21,282 bases of DNA, taken from CAZRGV01 sp964599655. GTDB taxonomy: Bacteria; Planctomycetota; Planctomycetia; Isosphaerales; Isosphaeraceae. The first letter of the stretch is position 1. Every line of letters starts with the position of its first letter. A program made the position numbers and the translations under genes. The notes below the pieces were generated by a model. It saw nothing but the letters and a program-made list of their open reading frames with translations, was not told the DNA's origin and did no database searches. The stretch lies in the NCBI GenBank assembly GCA_964599655.1, contig CAZRGV010000106.1:1-21282 (forward strand). Reading direction: 5' to 3'. Positions 7,496 through 15,060 of this stretch are shown piece by piece.

Positions 7496-8833
7496 ATGCG
7501 CGTTTTGATTGTCGACGATGAGTCGACCATCCGTCAAATGCTTCGGGTGACCCTGGAGGCCGCTGGTCACACGGTCGAAGAGTCATCCACGGCCGCGGAA
7601 GCCGTTCGGGCGGTCGAGACCCGGCCGTTCGACGTGGCGCTGCTCGATCTGCGGCTGGGGCGGGAATCGGGCCTGGACCTGCTGGCGCCTTTGCTGCAAA
7701 ACCGTCCGCGACTCGCCGTTGTGATCATCACGGCCCACGCGAGCATCGAAACCGCTGTCGAGGCGATGCGGCGCGGAGCGTTCGACTATCTGCCGAAGCC
7801 GTTCACTCCGGGCCAGGTCCGTGCCGTCCTGGACCGCGTCGTTCGATTCCGGGGGTTGCAGGACCGCCTGGACGAGCTGGAAGAGCGAATCCGCGACGAG
7901 GTTCCCGAAATTGACCTGGGAGAGCGTGACGCCGAGATGGCTCGGGTGATCGAGGTGCTCCGTCGTGTGGCTCCCACCGAGGCCTCGGTGCTCATTCGAG
8001 GAGAAAGCGGTACGGGGAAAGGAATCCTCGCGCGCGCCGTGCATGCCTGGAGCCATCGCAACGGTCGCCCCTTTGTCACGGTCAGTTGCCCGAGTCTCAA
8101 TCCCGAGCTTCTCGAGAGCGAGCTCTTCGGCCATGCTCGGGGCGCCTTCACAGGCGCGGTTCGCGACTCCGCCGGTCGCGTTGACGCGGCGGAGGGAGGC
8201 ACCCTCTTCCTCGACGAAATTGGCGATCTGCCCCTGAACTTGCAGCCGAAACTCCTGCGGTTTCTTCAGGAAAAGCATTATGAACGCGTGGGGGAGTCGC
8301 GGACCCGCTCGGCCGATGTGCGCGTTGTGGCCGCGACCAACCGCGACCTGGAAGCCGCCGTCGCCTCGGGGCATTTTCGTGAAGACTTGCTTTATCGTCT
8401 CAATGTCATCGAAGTGTTCTTGCCACCGCTTCGCCGCCGATCCGACCGGATGGAATTGGCCGAGCATCTCCTCGGCTTCTTCGCCAAGCGATCCGGCCGA
8501 GCTTTGACCGGGTTCACGTCCGAGGCTCGAGAGGCGCTGCTTCGGTACTCGTGGCCTGGCAATCTTCGAGAACTTCGCAACGTCATCGAGCGAGCGGCGA
8601 TCCTTTGCGAAGGACCCTTGATCGGACTGTCCGACCTGCCCTCGCGAGTCGCCGAACCGCCGACTTCCGACGCCGATCGGATCGAAGTGGGCCAACCTGT
8701 CCGTCTGGAGACGCTCGAGGCCGAGCACATCCGACAAATCCTCTCCCGGTCTTCCAGTCGAGATGAGGCCGCTCGCATCCTCGGCATCGACCCGAGTACG
8801 CTCTATCGCAAGCGAAAGCAGTTCGGACTCTGA
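7496..8833 (+). CDS. Sigma-54-dependent response regulator, NtrC family
   Basis: A cytoplasmic transcription activator that, once phosphorylated, uses ATP to open sigma-54 promoters. The order is REC (about 1-120; acidic pocket VDDE, phosphoacceptor Asp51 in LLDL, Lys in LPKPF), AAA+ domain (about 140-370; Walker A GESGTGK 169-175, sigma-54 contact loop GAFTGA 216-221, Walker B GGTLFLDEIGD, arginine-rich RESRTRSADVRVVAATN region) and a C-terminal Fis-type helix-turn-helix (about 400-445; DEAARILGIDPSTLYRKRK). At 445 aa it is standard length. ATG 7496 is used because the REC strand starts at once; an upstream GTG at 7448 would add 16 atypical residues. It sits 174 bases before a histidine kinase, its likely partner. 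A -24/-12 sequence lies directly ahead of that kinase. Confidence 0.95.
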   Translation: MRVLIVDDESTIRQMLRVTLEAAGHTVEESSTAAEAVRAVETRPFDVALLDLRLGRESGLDLLAPLLQNRPRLAVVIITAHASIETAVEAMRRGAFDYLPKPFTPGQVRAVLDRVVRFRGLQDRLDELEERIRDEVPEIDLGERDAEMARVIEVLRRVAPTEASVLIRGESGTGKGILARAVHAWSHRNGRPFVTVSCPSLNPELLESELFGHARGAFTGAVRDSAGRVDAAEGGTLFLDEIGDLPLNLQPKLLRFLQEKHYERVGESRTRSADVRVVAATNRDLEAAVASGHFREDLLYRLNVIEVFLPPLRRRSDRMELAEHLLGFFAKRSGRALTGFTSEAREALLRYSWPGNLRELRNVIERAAILCEGPLIGLSDLPSRVAEPPTSDADRIEVGQPVRLETLEAEHIRQILSRSSSRDEAARILGIDPSTLYRKRKQFGL

Positions 8834-8841
8834 CCCGATCG

Positions 8842-8860
8842 ATCGTGCATTCCGCACGAT
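8842..8860 (+). terminator. 7-bp stem-loop after the NtrC-type gene
   Basis: ATCGTGC (8842-8848), loop ATTCC, GCACGAT (8854-8860), beginning 8 bases after the stop codon. There is no T run after it. It may be a terminator or a processing signal separating the activator from the kinase transcript. Confidence 0.4.
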
Positions 8861-8976
8861 GGGGCTCTGGCCGTCGGGCAAATCGCGCGATTGGTTCCTG
8901 GGCCAACTCTTGCCCCCAAGAACACGGGATAACATAAATCTTGATTTCGCATGGACTTGCGAATCGGCGTGTTGCC

Positions 8977-8993
8977 CTGGCATGCCGCTTGCC
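8977..8993 (+). promoter_or_regulatory. Putative sigma-54 (-24/-12) promoter ahead of the histidine kinase
   Basis: CTGGCATGCCGCTTGCC matches the YTGGCAC-N5-TTGC consensus with one change in the core. The invariant GG (8979-8980) and GC (8991-8992) are exactly 10 bases apart. Transcription would begin near 9004, only about four bases before ATG 9008, so the message would be almost leaderless and the AAGAGGA ribosome site would fall outside it. That is an argument against it. Its place right after an NtrC-type gene is an argument for it. Confidence 0.45.
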
Positions 8994-9007
8994 ATAAGAG
9001 GATCACC

Positions 9008-10873
9008 ATGGTCAAGACGCTGCGGACCAAGTTCCTCCTGGGCGTGGCCCCCTTGCTGGCGATCACGATTGGGCTCGGCCTCTGGGCGACGGTCATGTTC
9101 ATACGCCTCGGTGGCAACATCGACGTGATCCTTCGGGAGAACTACCGGAGCGTCCTAGCCGCCCAGAGGATGAAGGAGGCTCTCGAGCGGATGGATTCGG
9201 CTCTGCTCTTTGTCGTCAGCGGTCAGGAACAGCGAGGGGTGGAGCAATTTCATGAGTATCAGGCGGTGCTCGAGAAGAATCTTCGCTTTGAGGAGGGGAA
9301 TATCACGCTCCCGCATGAACGGCAACTCGCTGACGAGCTGAAAGCCCTTTTCTCGCGTTACCTCGTGCTGGCTGAACGGTACTTCGCGATGCCCGCCGAG
9401 GAGAACCAGGCGCGGATTCGGCTCTACTTCTCCGAGCTTCTCCCAACATTCGATCAGATCAAGAACCGGGCGGACATGGTGCTCGAGATTAACCAGCGAA
9501 ACATGGAGGTCATGGATCTTCGAGCGAGGTCCGCCGCCTCGTCGGCCACGCGATGGATGGTGTTGATCCTCCTGGGCGCCTTGACATTGGGGACGGCGAT
9601 CGCGCTGCTTCTGAGCCGTTCCGTCCTGGGGCCCATTCGCGAGGTGACCTTGGCGGCAAGGGGCATGGCCTCGGGCGACCTGGAACAGGTTGTTCCCGTA
9701 TTGACACATGACGAACTGGGGGAATTGGCCACGGCCTTCAACGCGATGGCCCGTACGATCCGGGAGTTCCGGCAAGCGGGAACCGCCCGGCTCTTGAGGG
9801 CCCAGAAGACCGCCCAGGCAACCATCAACTCCTTCCCCGATCCCGTGGTGGTTGTCGATACGTCGGGTGCGATCGAGCGGGCGAATCCCGCGGCCAGGCG
9901 ACTGTTGCAGGTTCATGCAAGTGACGGGGAACTCATCTCGTGGCAGCCGCCCTCCGCGATCCGCGCGCACCTCGCGGATGTGCTCCGAGGCGAAGCCAAC
10001 TTCATGCCAACGAGCTTCGAACAAGCGATCTGTCTGCGTGAGGAGGGGCAGGAGCGGTACTTTTTGCCACGAGTCCTGTCGATTCACGACGAGGTTGGGA
10101 ATGTCCTGGGCGCGGCCGTGGTGCTGTCGGACATCACCCGGTTCCGCATGCTCGATCAACTCAAAAACGATTTGGTTTCGACAGTCAGTCATGAGTTGAA
10201 AACGCCCTTGACAGGGATTCAAATGGCCGTTCACTTGCTACTCGAGGAAATCGTCGGCCCTCTCAACCCGAAACAGATCGAGTTATTGCTCGCGGCCCGG
10301 CAAGACTCGGACCGTCTGCTCGCCATGGTCAACAACCTTCTGGATCTGACGAGGATTGAGCAGGGCCAGGTTCGCCTCGACCTCCGAGCGATCGACCCGA
10401 GCCAGCTCGTGGCGGACTCGGTAAGGCACTTCGAGTCGCAGGCGGAAGATCGCGGCATCCACCTGGCGTTCCTTGTTGAGCCGGGTCTGCCGTCGGTCCT
10501 CGTCGACCGCGAGCGGGTGGCCCACGTCTTCGATAACCTGATCGGCAACGCACTGGAACATACGAGCGCGGGCGGGAGCATTCGGGTTTCCGCCCAGAGC
10601 AAGAACGGCTTCGTTCAGTTCCGCGTGGAGGATACGGGCGAGGGCATTCCGCCGGAGTACCTCAGCCGGGTTTTCGAGAAGTTCTTTCGGGTGCCTGGTT
10701 CGCGATCCTCGGGCGGCGCTGGCCTGGGTCTGGCAATCTGCCGCGAGATCGTGACGGCCCACGGGGGCCGGATCGAGGTCTCAAGTGAACCTGACAAAGG
10801 AGCGACCTTCACCTTCACCTTGCCGGCCGCGAAGAATGATCCGTCAATCCACACGGGAGGATCGACAGCATGA
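9008..10873 (+). CDS. Membrane sensor histidine kinase (4HB-like sensor, HAMP, PAS)
   Basis: An inner-membrane sensor that autophosphorylates and passes phosphate to a response regulator. Order: TM1 (about 8-32), a mostly helical extracytoplasmic domain (about 35-180) of four-helix-bundle type, TM2 (about 184-204), HAMP (about 205-258, LGPIREVTLAARGMASGDL), PAS (about 270-370, FPDPVVVVDTSGAIERANPAA), HisKA with phospho-His395 (STVSHELKTPLTG), and HATPase_c with N box (FDNLIGNALEH), G1 (DTGEGIP) and G2 (GGAGLGLAICREI). It is 621 aa from ATG 9008, preceded by AAGAGGA; an upstream ATG at 8951 would add 19 residues unlike a signal segment. Its stop overlaps the next REC gene as ATGA, so the two are translationally coupled. 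The partner could be that REC protein, the later REC-TPR protein or the NtrC-type activator. Ligand unknown. Confidence 0.93.
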   Translation: MVKTLRTKFLLGVAPLLAITIGLGLWATVMFIRLGGNIDVILRENYRSVLAAQRMKEALERMDSALLFVVSGQEQRGVEQFHEYQAVLEKNLRFEEGNITLPHERQLADELKALFSRYLVLAERYFAMPAEENQARIRLYFSELLPTFDQIKNRADMVLEINQRNMEVMDLRARSAASSATRWMVLILLGALTLGTAIALLLSRSVLGPIREVTLAARGMASGDLEQVVPVLTHDELGELATAFNAMARTIREFRQAGTARLLRAQKTAQATINSFPDPVVVVDTSGAIERANPAARRLLQVHASDGELISWQPPSAIRAHLADVLRGEANFMPTSFEQAICLREEGQERYFLPRVLSIHDEVGNVLGAAVVLSDITRFRMLDQLKNDLVSTVSHELKTPLTGIQMAVHLLLEEIVGPLNPKQIELLLAARQDSDRLLAMVNNLLDLTRIEQGQVRLDLRAIDPSQLVADSVRHFESQAEDRGIHLAFLVEPGLPSVLVDRERVAHVFDNLIGNALEHTSAGGSIRVSAQSKNGFVQFRVEDTGEGIPPEYLSRVFEKFFRVPGSRSSGGAGLGLAICREIVTAHGGRIEVSSEPDKGATFTFTLPAAKNDPSIHTGGSTA

Positions 10874-11415
10874 TTCCTTGTCGACGAATTCTTGTCGTGG
10901 ACGATGAGTCGAACGTGCGGCGGATGTTCCGAACGGCGCTGGAGTCGAGCAGGTACGAGGTCGCCGAGGCCAGGGACGGCGCCATATCCCTGGCCGACTT
11001 GCGAGACACGGCCACCGACCTCGTTCTGCTTGACTTGTTCATTCCACTACTTAATGGTATGGAAACACTTGTTCGCCTGAGCGAGGCGGGCCACGACGTC
11101 CCAACGGTCATCGCGACCGCGCCTGGCCGTATCCTCGACGTCGTGCAGGCCATGAAGCTCGGGGCGATCGACTTCCTCGTCAAGCCGGTTACTCCGGACG
11201 CCCTCCGCGAGGTTGTCGCCGAGCTGGTCCAGCGGCAGGTCCTTGCGCGACCGAGCGACAAGCCTGGGCCCGCGCCGGTCACGGCGGTTGCCAATTTCGC
11301 GGAGAATCTGTCGCAGGCAAAACGAACCCTGAACGCACAAAGGTTCGACGAGGCGGAGGTTTTCTCAAGCAGGCGATCGGTTTGCGGCCCGGCCCGGCCG
11401 AGGTCCACAACCTGA
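10870..11415 (+). CDS. Response regulator (REC), C-terminal TPR region lost by frameshift
   Basis: A receiver-domain protein with no DNA-binding domain. The start ATG overlaps the kinase stop (ATGA) and has a GGGAGG site at 10856-10861. REC spans about 1-120: acidic pair in VVDDE, phosphoacceptor Asp55 (LVLLDL), the Thr in VIATA and the Lys in FLVKPVTP are all kept, so phosphorylation should work. It is a paralogue of the protein at 12262, matching it closely through the REC domain and linker up to FDEAE (about residue 163). There the frame changes: continuing one frame over restores GFLKQAIGLRP-, the equivalent of GFLRRAIDLDP- in the paralogue. As it stands the protein ends in about 19 unrelated residues (VFSSRRSVCG...). 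This is a one-base loss in the gene or a sequencing error. Confidence 0.85.
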   Translation: MIPCRRILVVDDESNVRRMFRTALESSRYEVAEARDGAISLADLRDTATDLVLLDLFIPLLNGMETLVRLSEAGHDVPTVIATAPGRILDVVQAMKLGAIDFLVKPVTPDALREVVAELVQRQVLARPSDKPGPAPVTAVANFAENLSQAKRTLNAQRFDEAEVFSSRRSVCGPARPRSTT

Positions 11416-11519
11416 TAGGCGTGGTCCACGAGCTTCGCAACGAACAGGACGCCTCCGATCGCGAGGACAAAGCGGCTCTCAAGGCCGACAGGCACGACGA
11501 GCCGGCCCGGCAGACATGA
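11358..11519 (+). pseudogene. Out-of-frame TPR remnant of the 10870 response regulator
   Basis: Read one frame off from the gene before it, these bases give GFLKQAIGLRPGPAEVHNL then IGVVHELRNEQ and end at TGA 11517-11519. This corresponds to the TPR segment of the intact paralogue (GFLRRAIDLDPRSPEAHTLLG). The break lies at GAGGTTTTC (11356-11364), where one more G would rejoin the frames. The remnant is shorter than the paralogue and its second repeat is poorly conserved (DASDREDKAALKADRHDEP), so decay has gone beyond the single base. There is no start or ribosome site of its own. Confidence 0.75.
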
Positions 11520-11597
11520 CGCGCTACTCCGAGCGGTTCACGTTCGGTCGTAGCGAATTGCCCGTGGATACGGGCGAGACCCCAGAGGACGACACGA

Positions 11598-12212
11598 ATG
11601 GAACGCCGACTGACCGAAGGACTCTCCGGGTGTTGCGCGGCCCCGGATCGTGGTTCAATACGACCAACGCGCGGGGCTCGGGGGTGGAGTCTGATCGCCA
11701 CTGGCCTTCTCATCGTTCTGGCCCTCGGCTTGCTCGCTGGTGCGGCACGACACATTGATGGGCCCGAGGGGGGTGGCGAGTTCGTCCTTCGAGACCGTCA
11801 GGGGAGGATGCGAGCCGCCCTGACGATGCGCCCCGACGGCACGCCCGGCTTCGGGCTCTTCGATGAGAGCGGCAAGGCCCGGTTATCGTTCGACCTTGCG
11901 AAGGGCGGAGCTCCCGGCATCAACCTCTTTGACAAGAACGGGACTCTCCGCTCCGCACTGGCCTTCCGTCCCGACGGGACCCCAGGGCTCGGCCTCTTCG
12001 ATCCTGGTGGGAGGGTCCGGCTTTCCCTCGAACTCGGAGCCGACGGCTCACCACGCGTGGAGCTCCTCGCCGAGGACGGGACGTTGCGGGCGGCGCTCGC
12101 GATCCGCCAGGACGGAACGCCGGGGCTTGGGCTCTTCGACGTGATGGGGCGGGTGCGAAGTAGTCTTGAGCTCAGGCCGGACGACGAACGCCCCGCCGAC
12201 ATGGCACAATGA
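11598..12212 (+). CDS. Membrane-anchored protein of six 23-residue repeats, 204 aa
   Basis: The ribosome site AGAGGA (11584-11589) is 8 bases before ATG 11598. A basic N-terminus (RPTRGARGW) leads to one membrane segment (about 30-50, SLIATGLLIVLALGLLAGAA), so the rest is expected outside the cytoplasm. From about residue 65 to the end are six exact 23-residue units of the form 'FDxxGxxRxxL' plus 'DGTPGLGL'. They alternate in two flavours: units 1, 3 and 5 carry RPDGTPG or RQDGTPG, while units 2, 4 and 6 carry RLSFDL, RLSLEL or RSSLEL. This makes a 46-residue super-repeat. Such Gly/Asp repeats suggest a beta-solenoid or stacked beta-hairpin fold. I recall similar uncharacterised repeats in other bacteria but cannot name a family. 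It lies between two paralogous REC genes, suggesting a role in the same envelope-signalling system. Function unknown. Confidence 0.8.
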   Translation: MERRLTEGLSGCCAAPDRGSIRPTRGARGWSLIATGLLIVLALGLLAGAARHIDGPEGGGEFVLRDRQGRMRAALTMRPDGTPGFGLFDESGKARLSFDLAKGGAPGINLFDKNGTLRSALAFRPDGTPGLGLFDPGGRVRLSLELGADGSPRVELLAEDGTLRAALAIRQDGTPGLGLFDVMGRVRSSLELRPDDERPADMAQ

Positions 12213-12261
12213 ACGGCGAGAGCACATCCAGGGCCGCCTGCCTCACCGCAGAGGACTAGCC

Positions 12262-12933
12262 ATGAACAGACCGGCGAAAATACTGATCGTGGATGACGAG
12301 CCAAATGTGCGGCTGATGTTCCGCACGGCGCTGGAGTCGAGCGGGTATGAGGTTGCCGAGGCCGGGGACGGCGAGGCGGCCCTGGCCGCCTTGCGAGATG
12401 CCCCCTCAGACCTCGTCCTGCTCGACCTGCGTATGCCGCTGATTGATGGCATGGAGACGCTCCGTCGCCTCCGTGCCGAGGGGCAAACCGTGCCGGTTGT
12501 CATGGTGACGGCGCACGGTAGCGTCCCAGATGCCGTCGAAGCGATGAAGCTCGGTGCCGTCGACTTCATCCAGAAGCCGCTCACGCCGGAGGCCCTTCGT
12601 GAGATCGTGGTCGAGGTCCTTCACCGCCACGCCGAGCCGCCGGGTGCGCCTCGACCGGCGCCCGCTGGAGTCCATCGGTTCGAAGAGGCTCTGGATCGCG
12701 CGAAACAAGCGATGAACCATCTCCGACCCGAGGAGGCCGAGGGATTCCTCCGCCGGGCCATCGACCTCGATCCTCGATCTCCCGAGGCCCATACGCTGCT
12801 CGGTGTCCTGCTCGCCGGACGTGATCAGCCTCGCGCCGCCGAAGAGGCGTTCCGGGCCGCGCTGGCGGTCGACCCGGACTATCTGCCGGCCCAACATAAC
12901 CTGAAACACCTCGCCGCTCGGTTCGGATCCTGA
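12262..12933 (+). CDS. REC-TPR response regulator, 223 aa
   Basis: A receiver domain fused to tetratricopeptide repeats, with no DNA-binding output. ATG 12262 follows an AGAGGA site; the longer frame from 12166 overlaps the repeat-protein gene and lacks a site. REC spans about 1-120: VDDE pair, phosphoacceptor Asp55 (LVLLDLRMP), Thr in VMVTAHG, Lys105 in FIQKPLTP, complete and probably active. A proline-rich linker (PPGAPRPAPAG, about 128-140) leads to two TPR units (about 145-220; DRAKQAMNHLRPEEAEGFL, PEAHTLLGVLLAGRDQPRAAEEAF). TPRs bind protein partners, so phosphorylation likely controls an interaction instead of transcription. It ends 52 bases before the first small gene of the kdp operon and may be co-transcribed with it. 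It is the intact paralogue of the gene at 10870. Confidence 0.9.
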   Translation: MNRPAKILIVDDEPNVRLMFRTALESSGYEVAEAGDGEAALAALRDAPSDLVLLDLRMPLIDGMETLRRLRAEGQTVPVVMVTAHGSVPDAVEAMKLGAVDFIQKPLTPEALREIVVEVLHRHAEPPGAPRPAPAGVHRFEEALDRAKQAMNHLRPEEAEGFLRRAIDLDPRSPEAHTLLGVLLAGRDQPRAAEEAFRAALAVDPDYLPAQHNLKHLAARFGS

Positions 12934-12985
12934 CGCCCAACGTCGACGGGGACGGCTCTCCCCGATTCGAGAGGATACCTCATCC

Positions 12986-13072
12986 ATGACCATGGCTCTC
13001 GCCTCGCTGGCCCTCGGCATGGCCCTCTTCGCCCTGTTCCTCGGCCTGATCGCCGCGATCGACAGGCTCTGA
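12986..13072 (+). CDS. 28-residue membrane peptide at the head of the kdp operon
   Basis: Translation from ATG 12986 gives one hydrophobic helix (MALASLALGMALFALFLGL) ending IAAIDRL. A purine-rich GAGAGGA site lies about 10 bases upstream and nearly every third codon position is G or C. From memory, short single-helix proteins ending in -ERL or -DRL often stand directly before kdpF in other bacteria; I cannot check this. It may be a small accessory subunit of the KdpFABC pump, or an upstream peptide coupling translation to kdpF. It is missed by length-limited gene finders. Confidence 0.6.
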   Translation: MTMALASLALGMALFALFLGLIAAIDRL

Positions 13073-13097
13073 GATACACATTTTCGGAGACACCGCG

Positions 13098-13178
13098 ATG
13101 CTCTACCTGACCGCCCTGCTGACTGTGGCCGCCTTGCTCTACCTCGTGTACGCCATGATCCGACCCGAACGCTTCTGA
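13098..13178 (+). CDS. kdpF: KdpF, small lipid-like subunit of the potassium pump
   Basis: A 26-residue single-helix membrane peptide. The start ATG 13098 follows a GGAG site. The sequence MLYLTALLTVAALLYLVYAM with the tail IRPERF has the typical KdpF form of one hydrophobic helix followed by a short '-RPE-F' end. In E. coli KdpF sits at the KdpA/KdpB interface and stabilises the KdpFABC complex. Position directly before kdpA confirms the call. Confidence 0.88.
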   Translation: MLYLTALLTVAALLYLVYAMIRPERF

Positions 13179-13242
13179 CATACAACGCGAGTCGGCCCGG
13201 GGCGCAAGCCTTCTGCTCCCTCTTGCTTCGGAGACCACGCGC

Positions 13243-14991
13243 GTGGAATCGTCGCTGTCCTGGATTCATCCGTTCTGGGCGCTCGGTCTGCCGATCGCGG
13301 CCTCGTTCCCGATCGGCTGGTGGATGTACCACGTCCTCGACCCGCCGGACGACCGCGAGGGCCGAGGGCTCGATGCGGTGCCGATGTTCCTCGCTCGCCT
13401 GCTCGGCCGCGGTGCACCAGCTCGCATGGACTGGAGGCGCTACACGGTCGCCCTGCTGGCGTTCCACGCCGTGCTGTTCGCCCTGACCTTCGCCCTGTTC
13501 TACGCCCAGCCGTACCTTCCCCTGAATCCCGATGGGAAGGGCTCGCTCGGGGCGCTGGGCTACAAGGACGCGGCCGGCAATAACCACCCGGGCGCCGACA
13601 CGGGGGTGGTGTTCAACACCGTCTGCTCGTTCGTGACCAACACGAACCTTCAGCACTACTCGGGCGAGCAGCACCTGTCGTACTTCAGCCAGCTCGGCGG
13701 GATCCTGTGGCTCCAGTTCGTCACGCCGGCGGCCGGCCTCTGCGTGATGCTGGCGACCATCCGGGGTCTGCGCGGTGATCAGAACCATGTCGAGTTTTAT
13801 GTTGATATTATGAGAAGTCTCGTCTACGTCTTCCTGCCTCTTTCCCTGGTCCTCGCCCTGCTGTTCGTGGCCAGCGGGATGCCGATGACGTTCGAGGGGG
13901 CGGTCAAGGTCACGACCCTGGAAGGGGGGGAGCAGACGATCGCGCGGGGGCCGGTCGCCGCCCTGGTCGCCATCAAACAGCTCGGGACCAACGGCGGCGG
14001 CTATTTCGGCCCCAACTGCACCCATCCGTTCGAGAATCCCACGCCCTGGACCAACCTGGTCGCGATGTTCTCGATCCTGATTCTGCCGATGTCGACACTC
14101 GTCATGTTTGGGTTGATGCTCAAAAATCGGGCCCACGCGGCGGTCGTGTACGGCGTGATGCTGACGTTGCTCGTCGCCGGTGTGGCCGCGGCCACGACCT
14201 TCGAGGCCCAGCCCAGTGTCGCGACGGCGGGCCTGCCGGTGGCCCGGGGGCCGAACCTGGAGGGCAAGGAGGTTCGCCTCGGCGCCATCTCCGGCGCCAC
14301 CTGGGCGGCCTTCACGACCGCGACCTCCAATGGCTCGGTCAACAGCATGCACGACAGCCTCAACCCGCTCGCCGGCCTCGTGCCCATGACGAACATGATG
14401 CTCAACGTCGTCTTCAGCGGCGTCGGCGCCGGGTTTCTCAACATGGTTTCGTTCATCATCGTGGCCGTGTTCATCGCGGGCCTCATGGTCGGGCGGACGC
14501 CCGAATACCTCGGCAAGAAGGTCGAGGCCAGGGAGGTCAAGCTGGCGATGCTGGCCGTCCTGTTCCACCCGCTGTTGATCTGCGGGGGCGCGGCGATCTT
14601 CGCGGCGACCTCGTGGAGCGCCTTCCGCGCCAATCCCGGTCCGCACGGTTTCAGCGAGATCGTCTATGAGTTCGCCTCGGCGGCCGCCAACAACGGCTCG
14701 GGCTTCGAGGGGCTGGCCGACAACAACCCGCCGTGGAACATCGCCACAGGGATCGTGCTGCTGCTGGGTCGATTCCCCGCGCTGATCTTCCCGCTGGCGA
14801 TCGCCGGGTTCCTCTCGCGGAAGAAGCGCGTGCCTGAGACGACGGGCACGCTGCGGACCGACAACCTCACCTTCGCCCTGATGCTGCTGGGGACCGTGAT
14901 CCTCGTGGGCGCCCTGTCGTTCCTGCCAACGATCGTGCTCGGCCCGATCGCCGACCACCTGACCACCTCGGCCCCGGCGGCGGGGGCCTGA
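13243..14991 (+). CDS. kdpA: Potassium-transporting ATPase subunit A (channel-like subunit)
   Basis: The K+-selective subunit of KdpFABC, a member of the superfamily of K+ transporters with about ten membrane helices and four pore loops. Start is GTG 13243 with GGAG 10 bases upstream. Selectivity-filter segments are recognisable: SFVTNTN (129-135) with YSGEQHLSYFSQ after it, LGTNGGGYF (247-255) followed by HPFENPTPW, SNGSVNSMHDS, and NNGSGFEGL. Other family stretches are GLMVGRTPEYLGKKVE and NPGPHGFSEIVYE. At 582 aa it is slightly longer than E. coli KdpA (557), mainly by an insertion with a lysine- and glycine-rich segment at about 100-122 (GKGSLGALGYKDAAGNN) in the first extracytoplasmic part. 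It sits between kdpF and kdpB. Confidence 0.97.
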   Translation: MESSLSWIHPFWALGLPIAASFPIGWWMYHVLDPPDDREGRGLDAVPMFLARLLGRGAPARMDWRRYTVALLAFHAVLFALTFALFYAQPYLPLNPDGKGSLGALGYKDAAGNNHPGADTGVVFNTVCSFVTNTNLQHYSGEQHLSYFSQLGGILWLQFVTPAAGLCVMLATIRGLRGDQNHVEFYVDIMRSLVYVFLPLSLVLALLFVASGMPMTFEGAVKVTTLEGGEQTIARGPVAALVAIKQLGTNGGGYFGPNCTHPFENPTPWTNLVAMFSILILPMSTLVMFGLMLKNRAHAAVVYGVMLTLLVAGVAAATTFEAQPSVATAGLPVARGPNLEGKEVRLGAISGATWAAFTTATSNGSVNSMHDSLNPLAGLVPMTNMMLNVVFSGVGAGFLNMVSFIIVAVFIAGLMVGRTPEYLGKKVEAREVKLAMLAVLFHPLLICGGAAIFAATSWSAFRANPGPHGFSEIVYEFASAAANNGSGFEGLADNNPPWNIATGIVLLLGRFPALIFPLAIAGFLSRKKRVPETTGTLRTDNLTFALMLLGTVILVGALSFLPTIVLGPIADHLTTSAPAAGA

Positions 14992-15060
14992 GCCTCCGAG
15001 CCATGACCTCGCCGCCGGCCGATCAGAAAGATTATCATAGAAGCCAATCATAGGAACCTT

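Noticed and set aside
8951..9007. Longer kinase start at ATG 8951
   Set aside because: The added residues (MDLRIGVLPWHAACHKRIT) do not resemble a signal or membrane segment, and AAGAGGA precedes ATG 9008, where the normal basic start and first membrane helix begin.
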